A stretch of 64,000 nt of DNA from Methylocystis hirsuta (GTDB lineage: Bacteria > Pseudomonadota > Alphaproteobacteria > Rhizobiales > Beijerinckiaceae), in NCBI RefSeq assembly GCF_003722355.1, contig NZ_QWDD01000003.1, positions 62,001-126,000 of the forward strand, read 5' to 3'. The notes under the pieces were generated by a model. The model did no database searches, had not been told where the DNA came from, and was given only the letters and a program-made list of their open reading frames with translations. Made by a program: the position numbers and the translations under genes. This document shows, piece by piece, positions 24,839 to 33,333 of this stretch (position 1 is the first letter of the stretch; each line of letters opens with the position of its first letter).

Positions 24839-25132
24839 TCAACGCAACCACTCTCCGACGCCGCCATGCCGCGAGCATGTTCCACTTCGAGAATGGGAAA
24901 AGCTGTAGGTTGAGTCGCGACAACGCGCGCTTGCGCCATCCGGCGCGCCGCCTGTAACGCTATGTGCTGGCGCGTGAACATCCTCGCCGCTCGAATTGGA
25001 ATAGTGGCCATGTTCTTGTAGCTGAGACTCAATTGGCGTCCCCGGCGTCAATTCGGGTTTGAGAGGCGACTTCGCGAGAGCAAAGCTCGCACCGAATAAA
25101 AGGGCAAGAGCTACGGAAATTGCACGCGTCAC
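24839..25132 (-). CDS. DUF3761-like small secreted protein
   Basis: 97 aa from the GTG at 25130-25132, which overlaps the stop of the upstream SRAP frame as GTGA. A signal peptide (TRAISVALALLFGASFALA) is followed by HYSNSSGEDVHAPAHS, GAPDGASARCRDSTYSFSHS and RSGTCSRHGGVGEWL, the familiar pattern of small DUF3761 proteins with two cysteines. The role is unknown; such proteins are secreted. Coupled behind IalB and the broken SRAP gene. Confidence 0.75.
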   Translation of the reverse strand: MTRAISVALALLFGASFALAKSPLKPELTPGTPIESQLQEHGHYSNSSGEDVHAPAHSVTGGAPDGASARCRDSTYSFSHSRSGTCSRHGGVGEWLR

Positions 25133-25799
25133 GGGACTACGGCCGCAATGGGGTCGACAAGCGATGCATCGTCGTCGCCAATGCCTGCCTTGTTGACGCG
25201 GATGGAAACCATCCATTCCTTTAACGAATCTTCCGGGGGCGAACGCAGTAGCGCGCCCGGATCATCGCCGCGCATCCATGCGTTGGCGTCGCGCCAGTCG
25301 AGGATGATGGGCTGGCGATCATGGAAACGGTTCATCCAGTTGTTCGCCGCGCCAACAATAATTGTTGCCGATGTGAGAGGCTCGCCCGTGTCAGGATGCT
25401 TCGCTTGCTCCCACAATGCGGCGATTCACCGGACCGCGCCGAAAAATAGTGCGGCGTCTTCGGCCCCACTTTGCCCGTCCACCCGTAAAAGCCCGAGGCG
25501 GGAATGATGCAACGTCGCGTCTTGAATGCCGTTCGGAACATCGGCTTTTCGGCGACTGTCTCCGCACGGGCGTTAAACGTCGCAGGAAGCTCCTTGAACG
25601 GCTTCTTCCACCATCCGGGCACAAGCCCCCAGCGCATCTGGACGAGTTCGTTGCCGCCCGCCTCTGCAGGCCGAATGACCTCGATCGGCGTCGTCGTCGC
25701 GATGTTGTAGCGCGGCGCGAGGTTGCGTGGCCGCCCGATCAGATCGGCAAGCCTGTGTAACTCTTCCCATGAAAGGCGCTGTGTGAAACGGCCGCACAT
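25129..25799 (-). pseudogene. Frameshifted SRAP (HMCES/YedK) gene
   Basis: The first part (25332-25799) begins MCGRFTQRLSWEELHRLADL and continues to TPHYFSAR, after which the frame is lost. The downstream part (25129-25416) resumes with EQAKHPDTGEPLTSATIIVG to the C-terminus. Comparing with the intact paralogue at 54644-55324, about the region of GRPLAFAGLWERAS is damaged. In addition the conserved SGFYEW motif is SGFYGW here, losing the catalytic glutamate. SRAP proteins crosslink to abasic sites in single-stranded DNA via Cys2. Two independent defects argue for true decay rather than one sequencing error. Confidence 0.8.
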
Positions 25800-25814
25800 G
25801 ATGACGCTCGCAAT

Positions 25815-26321
25815 TCACTTCAAAGCTTTATATCCATCAGCGAAGCCGTCGAGTGAGAGAACGTGCCGAAGCCCTTCGCCAGGACGAATGTAGATCGTGA
25901 TGATGATATTCTTGCCGGTCAGAAGCTTGCTGATCACATCGTCGCTGATAGGTCCTTCCGCAGCGCAGCCGATCGGCGCACACTTAAAGAAGGGAAGCTT
26001 GCCGATCTCGTCCTGATCGACTTTCATCCTCGCGCCTTCGAGCAGAAACGTGTCCAGCGGCGCGACGATTTGAATGACCGCATTGGGGCTTGCCGGAATT
26101 TTTACAAAGGTGACCATGACTTGCACATTTGCTTGATCATCAGACCGAACCGCTTGCGCCAGGGTGCATGAAGGTTTCGCAGGCGCACATCGCATCTGCC
26201 AGGCGCCGAATTTTGTGATTGTCGCCTCTTGCGCGACAAGTGCGTCGCCGGGACAGGTCATGAGCGCCGAGACGATCGAAAGCAGTCGAATGAACCGCAT
26301 AGTTTCAGGCGCAACGCTCAT
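25815..26321 (-). CDS. IalB-family secreted protein (copy 1)
   Basis: 168 aa from the ATG at 26319-26321; an ATG at 26298-26300 begins the signal peptide more directly (MRFIRLLSIVSALMTCPGDA). The mature part has ITKFGAWQMRCAPA, PNAVIQIVAPLDTFLLEGAR, KLPFFKCAPIGCAAEGPISD and LRHVLSLDGFADGYKAL, the invasion-associated locus B pattern with paired cysteines. It is a periplasmic protein of uncertain role. It lies directly upstream of the broken SRAP gene, exactly as the second IalB gene (54102) precedes the intact SRAP gene. Confidence 0.82.
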   Translation of the reverse strand: MSVAPETMRFIRLLSIVSALMTCPGDALVAQEATITKFGAWQMRCAPAKPSCTLAQAVRSDDQANVQVMVTFVKIPASPNAVIQIVAPLDTFLLEGARMKVDQDEIGKLPFFKCAPIGCAAEGPISDDVISKLLTGKNIIITIYIRPGEGLRHVLSLDGFADGYKALK

Positions 26322-26765
26322 AATCTGTAGTCTCGTATTGAACGGCGCGGCCCGCGCAGAGGAGGCGGAGCTTCCCCTGAACCCGGCCGTGACGCAAGCG
26401 ACGATCACCGACACGGTTTGCGTTCCAGGCTGGACCAAGAGTATCCGTCCCTATGTCAGGAAATGCGGATCATAAAGGCCGAAATGCTCGCCGCGATCGG
26501 CGACTCGCACGAACACCGGAACCAATATCAACTCGATCACAGGATACCGCTGGCGCTCGGCGGCGCCACGATTCATCGGCGGAACCTTATGCTGCAGCCG
26601 GTGGCGCTCGCCTTGGAAAAGGACGCGATAGAACGCTGCCTTGCCGTTGCGGTTTTCGATGGCAGGCTCGGTTTGGACGAGGCGCGCGCGGCGATTTGGC
26701 GGGACTGGCGCGCCGCAGGCGCCGTGTGCGAAACGGCGGCGGGCAATCCGGGCGCTTTCGACTGA
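26290..26765 (+). pseudogene. Frameshifted HNH-like secreted protein gene
   Basis: The first frame (from ATG 26290) gives a signal peptide (MNRIVSGATLIICSLVLNGA) and VTQATITDTVCVPGWTKSIR, then stops at 26475. The second frame resumes with IIKAEMLAAIGDSHEHRNQY, QLDHRIPLALGG and RNLMLQPVALALEKDAIERC. Together they resemble a known type of small secreted protein with an HNH-like DH...LALGG...N motif. A shift near 26455-26475 separates the halves. Its first codons overlap the start of the divergent IalB gene. Confidence 0.65.
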
Positions 26766-26945
26766 GGCAGCCATAGGCTGACGTTCACTACTGCATGTCG
26801 ACGATGTCGACGAGCGCTATGCGGATGATCCCGTTGCGGGCGCGTGCGGCTGGCCAACATTCTGCCCATGCCGCCGCTATTTCAGTTTTGCTGGTGGTCG
26901 CGATGTCGCGGAGATGGATCTAGTGAAGCAGATAGGAGTGCTGCG

Positions 26946-27245
26946 TCAAAGGGCGTCTTCCCAATTGGCGCCACCATAGAACAACCGCAGCACAACGACG
27001 CGCTCGGCCTCAACCGTAAAGGCGACCGTGACGCGGCGCTCAAACCCGATGATGCGCAGCCCGGGCCGAATGTCGTCGCGACGCATTCCGCGCTCAGAGG
27101 CGTAATCAAGACGGTCGCAGAACGCCCGCAACCTTTCGACATAGGCAAGCGCCCGCGTCGCGCTGCTCGCTTCAGCTATCAGATCATAGAGCCATCCGAA
27201 ATCTTCGTCGGCTTGCAGAGCGTATTCGACTTCCCGCCGCTTCAC
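26946..27245 (-). CDS. parE: ParE/RelE-family toxin
   Basis: 99 aa with the family layout: EYALQADEDFGWLYDLIAEA, ALAYVERLRAFCDRL, GMRRDDIRPGLRIIGFERRV, VVVLRLFYGGANWEDAL. ParE toxins poison gyrase. It overlaps the antitoxin gene by four bases (27242-27245) and is second in the operon. Together they stabilise the element. No missing key residues are obvious. Confidence 0.88.
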   Translation of the reverse strand: MKRREVEYALQADEDFGWLYDLIAEASSATRALAYVERLRAFCDRLDYASERGMRRDDIRPGLRIIGFERRVTVAFTVEAERVVVLRLFYGGANWEDAL

Positions 27246-27523
27246 ATCTCCCCCTTCAGCCGGGCCGCGTGACGCTTGCGGATATTATCGAAGAGCTTCT
27301 CGCTGGACAGCGTTCTATCCGGGTAGGCTTTGATCTCGTCATAGGCCGGGGCGACTTCGTCGCGCAGCCAGCGCTCCACGGCGGCGTCGCGCTCCTGTAG
27401 GGCGCGAAGGCCAGCTCGGATCACCTCACTGCCTGAGGCGTAAGAGCCCGAGGCGACGAGTTGGTCGATGAAGGCGGCTTGCTCTGTGGGCAAGCTAAAT
27501 GTACGCTTTTCTGTGGCGGACAT
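27242..27523 (-). CDS. parD: ParD-family antitoxin
   Basis: 93 aa. RTFSLPTEQAAFIDQLVASG and YASGSEVIRAGLRALQERDA form the ribbon-helix-helix DNA-binding part; the C-terminal region (LFDNIRKRHAARL) binds the toxin. It neutralises ParE and represses its own operon, most likely through the inverted repeat at 27544-27564. Confidence 0.9.
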   Translation of the reverse strand: MSATEKRTFSLPTEQAAFIDQLVASGSYASGSEVIRAGLRALQERDAAVERWLRDEVAPAYDEIKAYPDRTLSSEKLFDNIRKRHAARLKGEM

Positions 27524-27543
27524 GGGATGCGCTCCTTACATTC

Positions 27544-27564
27544 TGGTATGAATTTATCATACCA
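27544..27564. promoter_or_regulatory. ParD operator candidate
   Basis: TGGTATG (27544-27550), seven bases AATTTAT, CATACCA (27558-27564) form a perfect 7-bp inverted repeat 20 bp upstream of the parD start. AT-rich spacing and position suit an autoregulatory site overlapping the promoter. Confidence 0.65.
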
Positions 27565-27701
27565 TCCGCAAAAATCCATATTTATGAATCAGTCTGGACG
27601 AACGGCGTCGAATCCGAAGGCGCGTGACTATGGCCGACGAGGGGTTGGTAGCGGCCGCGAACGCACAAATCGCGCGGGCGCCAGAACCGAACCCTTCTAT
27701 C

Positions 27702-30668
27702 TTAGCGGCTTTCGCCTTCGCCCTCCGGCCGCCGAGGCTGCGCCAGCTCGCGATTGATGCGCTCCGCGTTCTCTCGGTCGACGCGCCGCTGTTCTTCCTC
27801 CTGTTTCAGCACGCGCGATTGCTGGTCGCGAAGGTTCTGCATCTGCTCGCTCTGTCGGGGATCGATGGGCATTTCGCGGTGCGCATTGTCCTCGATGGAT
27901 CGATCGGCTTCGCGCGCGCTTGCGGCCTCGGCCTGCGAGCGATAGGGCGTCTGCTCGTTCGTTTGCACGGTGTTCGTCTGGTTCGCTCCTTCGGTGCGGG
28001 CGGCCTGTTGCGTCTCGCGCGCCGCTTCGCGATCCACACGCCCCCGAATTTCTTGAAGGCGGATTTCGCGCTCAGCCGCCGTCGAGGTCGGACCTTCGGC
28101 GCGGGCAGGTTGGTCTCGTTTGTCTTGCGGCGCCAAGGGCGCGGCATCCTGCTTGTCATCCGACTGCGCCAAGCCTTCCGCAATCCGCGCGCGGTTCATT
28201 TCGATCTCGGCGCGAAGTTCGCGAATGCGATCCTGCATCTCGGGATTTGCGATTTTATAGCCGTGCTCGGCCGCGAGCCGCGCGACCGTATCCTTGTAAG
28301 CGTCGCTGCCGGTGATATTGAGCGTTTCCCATTTTCCGGATGCGACTTTCAGCGCGGCGTTGACGGAATCCGCGTTGTTCCAGTCGCGAATATCAAGCTG
28401 CTTCCCATTGTCGACAAAGGCGAGGGTTTGCGGCGCGCCGGTGGCGTCGTGGCGGTGGTAATGGATCTCGTCGCCCTTACGCTCGAACGTGATAAGCGGG
28501 CCGAGGTCGCGCGCGGGCTCCGGCTTCACGTAGCGGTCGCCCTGCACATCCGCCTTTTGCTTTTCGAGATTGGTTTGCGCGGCGATGGCTTCGTCTGCCT
28601 TGTCGAGCAGCCGGCGCGACTGCTCGGCGAATTGCGCACGCGCCTCATCGTCGGGAAGCGCCTTGCCGATTTTCGAAATCGTATCGGCCATGCTGTCGCG
28701 CGCGGCGATCATCGTTTCAGCTGTTCGCATGGGTCCTGTCTCCTCTGCGTCGGTCGACGGAGCGCGACCTTTTAGAGCGCTCTCGGCGCGTTGCTGAAAA
28801 TGCGCGACGGCGGGGCTCGGCGCGCCGTCGAACGGTCGGCTTTGAGCGCTGATGGTGCGCGGCACGACAAAAACTTTGCCGGGTTGGGTGTGCGACGACT
28901 TCAGTTCGGCCACGCGCGACACCGGAAGGTCCACGTAAATCATGCGGGCCGCGACATCGGGCTTCGCATAAGCTGCGGCCGTCGCCATATCCGCGGCGAA
29001 CAGCGCGCCGCGTCGATCGCCGCCGCTGTCGAGACGGTAAAGCCGCACGGAGCCGGGCGCTGGTGGCGGTGCGGGGCGCGGCGACAGGGCGGCGACGTTC
29101 CGCCATTGGCGGGCGGCATCCTGCGCGCGCCGCCGGCCTTCCTCGCGCGTCGGTCTGTGAATCTCCCGGTTCTTCACGCGCTCGACGCGCCGGCGAACGC
29201 TCGGCGGCGCAATGCCGCGCGCCATCATTTTCACGTCTTTGAGTTTGTAGGCTGGCGCATGCGCCTGATCGAACCGCCGGACATTCTCCATGGCGATGCC
29301 GCGGGCACGGGCTTCAGCTGCGAGCGTATCGCGCCAGCGCGAAAAATCCTGAATTTTCGGGTCGAGCCGCTTGCCGTCGTCCCGGACAAGGCGAACCGCC
29401 GCATGCACATGAATATGCTCGCGGTTCCTATGCATGACGAAAACATATTCATGACCGGCGAACGCGCGCCCCAGCGTCGCCCGCGCGGCGTCCATGAACG
29501 CCTCTTTGTCTGTGCCGGGCTTGGCGCTCAAAATGACATGCGCAAAGTCGCGCGGCGCGCTCGATCGCATATGCGGCCGCCAGGATTTAGAGATTTCCAG
29601 GCTGATGTTGGCCTCACGCGACGCGGCGCGCGGCAAACGGTTCGGCCGCCCGCGCGCCAGGCGCTCCGCTTCGTCCTTAAGCGCGCGGCCGTCCGGCCCA
29701 TAGGCGTCTATCTCACCGGCGCGGGTAAGTCGGGCCAGCGCCGTCGTCGCGCCCTCCACCCCATGCGCCCATTTCGGGTCGGTAAATTCGCCGTCCCGGC
29801 TGAATGCGCCCTCCAACCGATCGCGCAAACCGTCAATCGACCGCTGATTGTCGTAGATCCGGTGCAGCCGGCCGCCTGCGTTGCGTTCGCGGCTCGCCGC
29901 CGTCATGACGATGTCAATGCGGCTGTGCGCGTCAGGCTGCGAAAGGCGCCATGCATAGTGATGGCCGCGAAGGGCTTCCGCGAGCGCGTCTTGCGCCTGC
30001 TTTGCCTCCAGCACGCCATCGAACTGCATTGTGAACTGCAGCACGTCGTTGGACGGCGCGCGGCCATCCTCCGCGCGCCACGTGGCCGCGAAGTCGGCCA
30101 CGGGGCGCTGCCCGGTGATCATCAACCCGTCATGGCGCTCCAGCGTCAGTTCACCCCTATCGCTTTGATAACTCAACAGTGCGTGCGCCCGAGTGGCGCC
30201 TGAACCGAAACTGGCGATTTTAACGACCGCCGCCTGCGATCCGGCTGCAAGATTGGCTTTCGCAATCAAGGGCGACCGCGAGGCCGCGGTCGCCGCGCTC
30301 ACCGCAGGCGCGCCGACGCCCCTCGCCGGCGATAAGGGCCGCGCAGTTTGCGACTTCGCGGCCAGTGCATCCGCCGACACGCTGTTCTGCGCAACGCCAC
30401 CCTTTGCCGCCGCCGCGCGCATCACCCGCAATTCATCGTCGACCTGGGGTTTCTCGCCCGGCGCCGGCGCGCGCGGCCCTGTGTCCGGCCGCGCGTCGCG
30501 TCGAGGCAGGGGGGCCACTCGCGATGTCTCCGCTGCTTGCGCGCGGTAACGCTCAGCCGATTGCACCGCCGCCGCAAGATCGTCGAGCGCCGCCCGATTC
30601 TTCGCGGCCAGCCGACGCCGAATGCCTTCCGTCAGAATCGAAAGATCGAGCGCCGCGAGAGTCGTCAT
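27702..30668 (-). CDS. traI: Relaxase (TraI/VirD2-like), nicks oriT
   Basis: 988 aa from the ATG at 30666-30668, overlapping the upstream gene stop as ATGA. The three-histidine metal motif is REHIHVHAAVRL (His at about 418, 420 and 422); a candidate catalytic Tyr is in ALLSYQSDRGEL (about 167). The C-terminal third is a long charged coiled-coil-like tail (EIRLQEIRGRVDREAARETQ) as in large Rhizobiales relaxases. It cuts oriT and pilots the strand through the T4SS. The N-terminal 140 residues are Ala/Pro-rich and not recognised. Confidence 0.88.
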   Translation of the reverse strand: MTTLAALDLSILTEGIRRRLAAKNRAALDDLAAAVQSAERYRAQAAETSRVAPLPRRDARPDTGPRAPAPGEKPQVDDELRVMRAAAAKGGVAQNSVSADALAAKSQTARPLSPARGVGAPAVSAATAASRSPLIAKANLAAGSQAAVVKIASFGSGATRAHALLSYQSDRGELTLERHDGLMITGQRPVADFAATWRAEDGRAPSNDVLQFTMQFDGVLEAKQAQDALAEALRGHHYAWRLSQPDAHSRIDIVMTAASRERNAGGRLHRIYDNQRSIDGLRDRLEGAFSRDGEFTDPKWAHGVEGATTALARLTRAGEIDAYGPDGRALKDEAERLARGRPNRLPRAASREANISLEISKSWRPHMRSSAPRDFAHVILSAKPGTDKEAFMDAARATLGRAFAGHEYVFVMHRNREHIHVHAAVRLVRDDGKRLDPKIQDFSRWRDTLAAEARARGIAMENVRRFDQAHAPAYKLKDVKMMARGIAPPSVRRRVERVKNREIHRPTREEGRRRAQDAARQWRNVAALSPRPAPPPAPGSVRLYRLDSGGDRRGALFAADMATAAAYAKPDVAARMIYVDLPVSRVAELKSSHTQPGKVFVVPRTISAQSRPFDGAPSPAVAHFQQRAESALKGRAPSTDAEETGPMRTAETMIAARDSMADTISKIGKALPDDEARAQFAEQSRRLLDKADEAIAAQTNLEKQKADVQGDRYVKPEPARDLGPLITFERKGDEIHYHRHDATGAPQTLAFVDNGKQLDIRDWNNADSVNAALKVASGKWETLNITGSDAYKDTVARLAAEHGYKIANPEMQDRIRELRAEIEMNRARIAEGLAQSDDKQDAAPLAPQDKRDQPARAEGPTSTAAEREIRLQEIRGRVDREAARETQQAARTEGANQTNTVQTNEQTPYRSQAEAASAREADRSIEDNAHREMPIDPRQSEQMQNLRDQQSRVLKQEEEQRRVDRENAERINRELAQPRRPEGEGESR

Positions 30669-31072
30669 GAAACGCGATCCTGATCGATAGCAGCCTCGGC
30701 GCGTCGCCGCGCCCGATAGGTCAATGACGCATAGAGAGCGTCGAGCGCCCGCATGATCCCATGCGCTTCGATCAGCCACGCGCGCACATTCTCTCCCGGG
30801 AAAGCGTTGCCCGCATTCATATGATGAACGGCTTGATTGAGATTAACGCCAATAGCGCGCAGCTGTCGTGTCAATTCGACGACTTCGACGCGTCCTTCGC
30901 CGTCAAATGTTGGCCCCATGTCGCTGGCCGCTCGAACCATGCGACGCAGCGCTTCTGTTGTCGTCAGATTCTTCGCTTCGCAAAAAGAAAGAAACGCCGC
31001 CGCCTCCGTCTCATCGACGCGGAAACCGATAAATCGCGTCTTGCGCCGATCGTGATGTCGATTGTCCGCCAT
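30665..31072 (-). CDS. traJ: MobC/TraJ-like oriT-binding protein
   Basis: 135 aa from the ATG at 31070-31072 (AAGGA upstream); the frame is open further back into oriT but that would read through the nick-site repeat. Ribbon-helix-helix-like start (TRFIGFRVDETEAAAFLSFC, TTTEALRRMVRAASD) and the MobC core TRQLRAIGVNLNQAVHHMNA. It binds near the nick site and recruits the relaxase. It is directly beside oriT and coupled to the relaxase by ATGA. Confidence 0.82.
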   Translation of the reverse strand: MADNRHHDRRKTRFIGFRVDETEAAAFLSFCEAKNLTTTEALRRMVRAASDMGPTFDGEGRVEVVELTRQLRAIGVNLNQAVHHMNAGNAFPGENVRAWLIEAHGIMRALDALYASLTYRARRRAEAAIDQDRVS

Positions 31073-31152
31073 TCGTCGATCGTCCTTAGCGTCCGGTTTG
31101 CCTTTGGCAAACTGCCGGGCGCGAACATGGCCGCGCGGCGAGCGCACATAAA

Positions 31153-31181
31153 GATTTTGTTTCACAAAATCCCTATCCTGC
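31153..31181 (+). other. oriT: oriT nick region (IncP type)
   Basis: GATTTTGT (31153-31160), TTC, ACAAAATC (31164-31171) is a perfect 8-bp inverted repeat directly followed by CCTATCCTGCC. CTATCCTG|C matches the RP4/IncP nic core, so cutting is expected between 31180 and 31181 on the plus strand. Location between divergent relaxase and TraKLM-like operons is exactly the RP4 arrangement. Confidence 0.82.
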
Positions 31182-31467
31182 CATTCATCAGCACTCTTCG
31201 CTTTGTATACGGCAAAACCCTCGTTTTATCAACGTTTTTCGGGCATTTTCGTAGATTTCAGAATAGTCTCGAAGCACTCTCAGCGCACTATCAAGATTGT
31301 CTCACCATGCTCTTAGCGCAACCTCGCGAGCGCCCTATTCAGCAACTCAGCCGGCGCGCATAAAACTTTCATCGCTGCATCACGCGCATATCGACTCGAT
31401 CTGCAAAACGCTCTCGCATCGTTGTCAGAAAGGTCTTGCGTAAGGAAGGGAGCGCGTCTAAACAGGT

Positions 31468-31481
31468 GCCATTTTATTAGA
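31468..31481 (+). promoter_or_regulatory. Shared motif GCCATTTTATTAGA before traK-like gene
   Basis: Identical 14-mer to 9607-9620. Here it ends only seven bases before the ATG at 31489, so it overlaps the expected ribosome-binding area. It may be an operator that blocks both transcription and translation of the traKLM operon. Confidence 0.45.
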
Positions 31482-31488
31482 GGATCGA

Positions 31489-31887
31489 ATGAAGCTGACC
31501 GGTGCGGACGTGCAGCGTCTGAAACAAGGGATCAACGCGCTGAAGCCGAACCGCCGGCTCACCCTGCGCGAACAAATTGGCGCGATCTACGCGCCCTTGA
31601 TGAAGGCGAAAGGTCGCGGACTCACGAATGCGCAACTGCTCGATTATCTCAGAGAGCAGGGGATTGTGATTTCGGCGCCGTCGCTGTTTCGGGTGTTGAA
31701 ACAGCTTGCGGAACAAAAGGCCAAAGACGGCGCGAAGCGGGGAAGCCATCCCGCCAGCGCGAATGGGAAAAGGCCCGCGCCGACCTCCCCGGAGATAACA
31801 AGACCCGTATCCATCGGGACCACTGAGACTGAAGCTGTGCCGCGCGCGTCATCCTTCCGCGTGCGCCGTGACCGCGATGAAATCTAG
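31489..31887 (+). CDS. traK: TraK-like oriT-binding protein
   Basis: 132 aa. GADVQRLKQGINALKPNRRL, LTLREQIGAIYAPLMKAKGR and QLLDYLREQGIVISAPSLFR suggest a small helix-turn-helix DNA-binding protein; the C-terminus is basic and disordered. Its position, first gene rightward from oriT and followed by TraL- and TraM-like genes, equals that of RP4 traK, which bends oriT. Name by position and general properties, not by clear homology. Confidence 0.6.
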   Translation: MKLTGADVQRLKQGINALKPNRRLTLREQIGAIYAPLMKAKGRGLTNAQLLDYLREQGIVISAPSLFRVLKQLAEQKAKDGAKRGSHPASANGKRPAPTSPEITRPVSIGTTETEAVPRASSFRVRRDRDEI

Positions 31888-31898
31888 GAGATCGGCGA

Positions 31899-32585
31899 AT
31901 GGATAAGGCGATTTACATGGTCGGCGGCAGCAAGGGCGGCGTCGGCAAATCCATGGTGACAATGGCGCTGATCCATTTTCTGACGGCGCGGGGCGAGGAC
32001 GTTGTCGTGGTCGACGCCGACACCTCGAATCCTGACGTCATGCAGAACTATGAGAGCGAGATCCAATGCGAGGGCGTCAATCTGGACGATGCTGACGGTT
32101 GGATTCGGCTCGTCAATCTCTGTGACGAGAATGCGGATAAGACCGTTATCGTCAATACGGCGGCGCGGAATAATCAAGGAGTAGGGGCCTACGGGGTCAC
32201 GCTGAGCGGCACGCTAGACGAACTGAAGCGGCGCTTGGTGACCTTGTGGGTCGTCAATCGCCAACGGGACTCGTTGGAGCTATTGCAGGATTTTCTCGAA
32301 GCGATCCCCAATTCGACCGTTCACGTCGTCAAGAACGGCTACTTCGGCGCGGATGAGAAGTTTGAGCTCTATAACGGGTCGAAGACACGCAAGGCGATCG
32401 AGGGGCGTGGGGGCAAGAGCCTGCTGTTTCCGGATATGGCGGACCGCGTCAGCGACGACCTTTACAGCAAGCGTCTCAGCATTCGAAAGGCGCTCGCCGA
32501 TATGCCGATCGGCAATCGCGCCGAATTGAAGCGTTGGCTCGCACAGGTCGATAGCGTCTTTTCGGCGGTCGTGTCGAATGGCTGA
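31899..32585 (+). CDS. traL: TraL-like ParA/MinD-type ATPase
   Basis: 228 aa. Deviant Walker A YMVGGSKGGVGKSMVTMALI at residues 6-25, VVVVDADTSNPDVM as the A' motif, and KTVIVNTAARNNQGV. It belongs to the plasmid-transfer TraL group of P-loop ATPases. Starts 11 bp after the TraK-like gene and overlaps the TraM-like gene by eight bases. Likely acts in relaxosome handling at the membrane. Confidence 0.75.
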   Translation: MDKAIYMVGGSKGGVGKSMVTMALIHFLTARGEDVVVVDADTSNPDVMQNYESEIQCEGVNLDDADGWIRLVNLCDENADKTVIVNTAARNNQGVGAYGVTLSGTLDELKRRLVTLWVVNRQRDSLELLQDFLEAIPNSTVHVVKNGYFGADEKFELYNGSKTRKAIEGRGGKSLLFPDMADRVSDDLYSKRLSIRKALADMPIGNRAELKRWLAQVDSVFSAVVSNG

Positions 32586-33006
32586 TGGCCTGGAAGCCGG
32601 AGAAGCGACAGGCTTTGAAAAGCTGATTGGCCGAGCCGCGACCGAAACGGAGCGCCGACAGCTTCGCCTCGTGAAGGAAGCGCTCGGGCTTCGTGACAAT
32701 GACGCGCTGTGGCTCGTGATCTTCGCGCTTCAATATTACGACAGCCTCTATCGCCAGTTCCCCAAGGCGATTGCCACCGAGGCGGCAACCATCATGGCGC
32801 GCACGCGTGAGACGGCGGACGCGCAAATGCGCGCCGGGGTCGAACAGGCCAAGGCCGACCTCGCCCGCGCCGTTGCGCTCGCGGCGCAAGATGTGGCGCG
32901 CGACGTGGCGCGACGGCAGACGACGCAGTGGCTCGTCTATGGGATGGCGGTCGGCGCGGCCCTCGTCGTCACCGGAATCGCGATTGGGCGCGCGCTGGCG
33001 CCGTAA
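32578..33006 (+). CDS. traM: TraM-like membrane-anchored protein
   Basis: 142 aa. A helical cytoplasmic part (LRLVKEALGLRDNDALWLVI; AGVEQAKADLARAVALAAQD) ends in one membrane helix (LVYGMAVGAALVVTGIAIG). Small size, C-terminal anchor and gene order traK-traL-traM support the name. It overlaps the TraL-like gene by eight bases. Confidence 0.65.
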   Translation: MADGLEAGEATGFEKLIGRAATETERRQLRLVKEALGLRDNDALWLVIFALQYYDSLYRQFPKAIATEAATIMARTRETADAQMRAGVEQAKADLARAVALAAQDVARDVARRQTTQWLVYGMAVGAALVVTGIAIGRALAP

Positions 33007-33090
33007 GTCGCGCCTGGCTGTCATCGACAACGGGTTGCAGGGATGCGAACTCGACAGGGATGATGACCGAGGCCAGTCCGTACACCGTCG

Positions 33091-33333
33091 CTATTTTCCC
33101 GCCGCCGGCCTCCACCCTGCCGCCGTCGCTTCGGCCTCGGAGCAGAACATGCGTTCGACGGCGCCTGTAATGATGACCCGGGCGTAGTCGCGACTGCCGG
33201 GTACGTGGAAGGTTTTCTCGCCCTTGCGGTTGACGTTGCCCTTGATGGCGCAGTCCTTGGCCGGCGTCGGCGTGTCCTTTGACGCCGGCTCGGCGTACGC
33301 GGCCGAGTTGGAAGCGGCCGGGAAACGACTCAT
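33091..33333 (-). CDS. Small sunset/Excalibur-like domain protein
   Basis: 80 aa. CAIKGNVNRKGEKTFHVPGS, YARVIITGAVERMFCSEAEA and AAGWRPA match the small C-terminal domain often attached to thermonucleases or other secreted nucleases (GNVNRKGEKIYH...FCSEAEAxAAGWR). Here it is a separate gene overlapping the PLD nuclease gene by four bases (33330-33333). Probably a partner or detached tail of that nuclease. Confidence 0.7.
   Translation of the reverse strand: MSRFPAASNSAAYAEPASKDTPTPAKDCAIKGNVNRKGEKTFHVPGSRDYARVIITGAVERMFCSEAEATAAGWRPAAGK

Larger units (their letters stand above)
31073..31488. other. oriT: Intergenic transfer-origin region
   Basis: About 400 bp without a gene, AT-richer than the surroundings, between divergent traI-traJ and traK-traL-traM. 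It includes the candidate nick site (31153-31181), A/T-rich tracts at 31200-31270 and the shared motif at 31468-31481. Promoters for both transfer operons must be here. Confidence 0.65.

Noticed and set aside
27624..28775. 383-codon plus-strand frame rich in Leu and Arg
   Set aside because: Antisense to the relaxase C-terminal coiled coil; hydrophobic runs are a by-product of the complement.
28791..30203. 470-codon plus-strand open frame
   Set aside because: Antisense to the relaxase gene; a GC-driven open frame without protein-like features.
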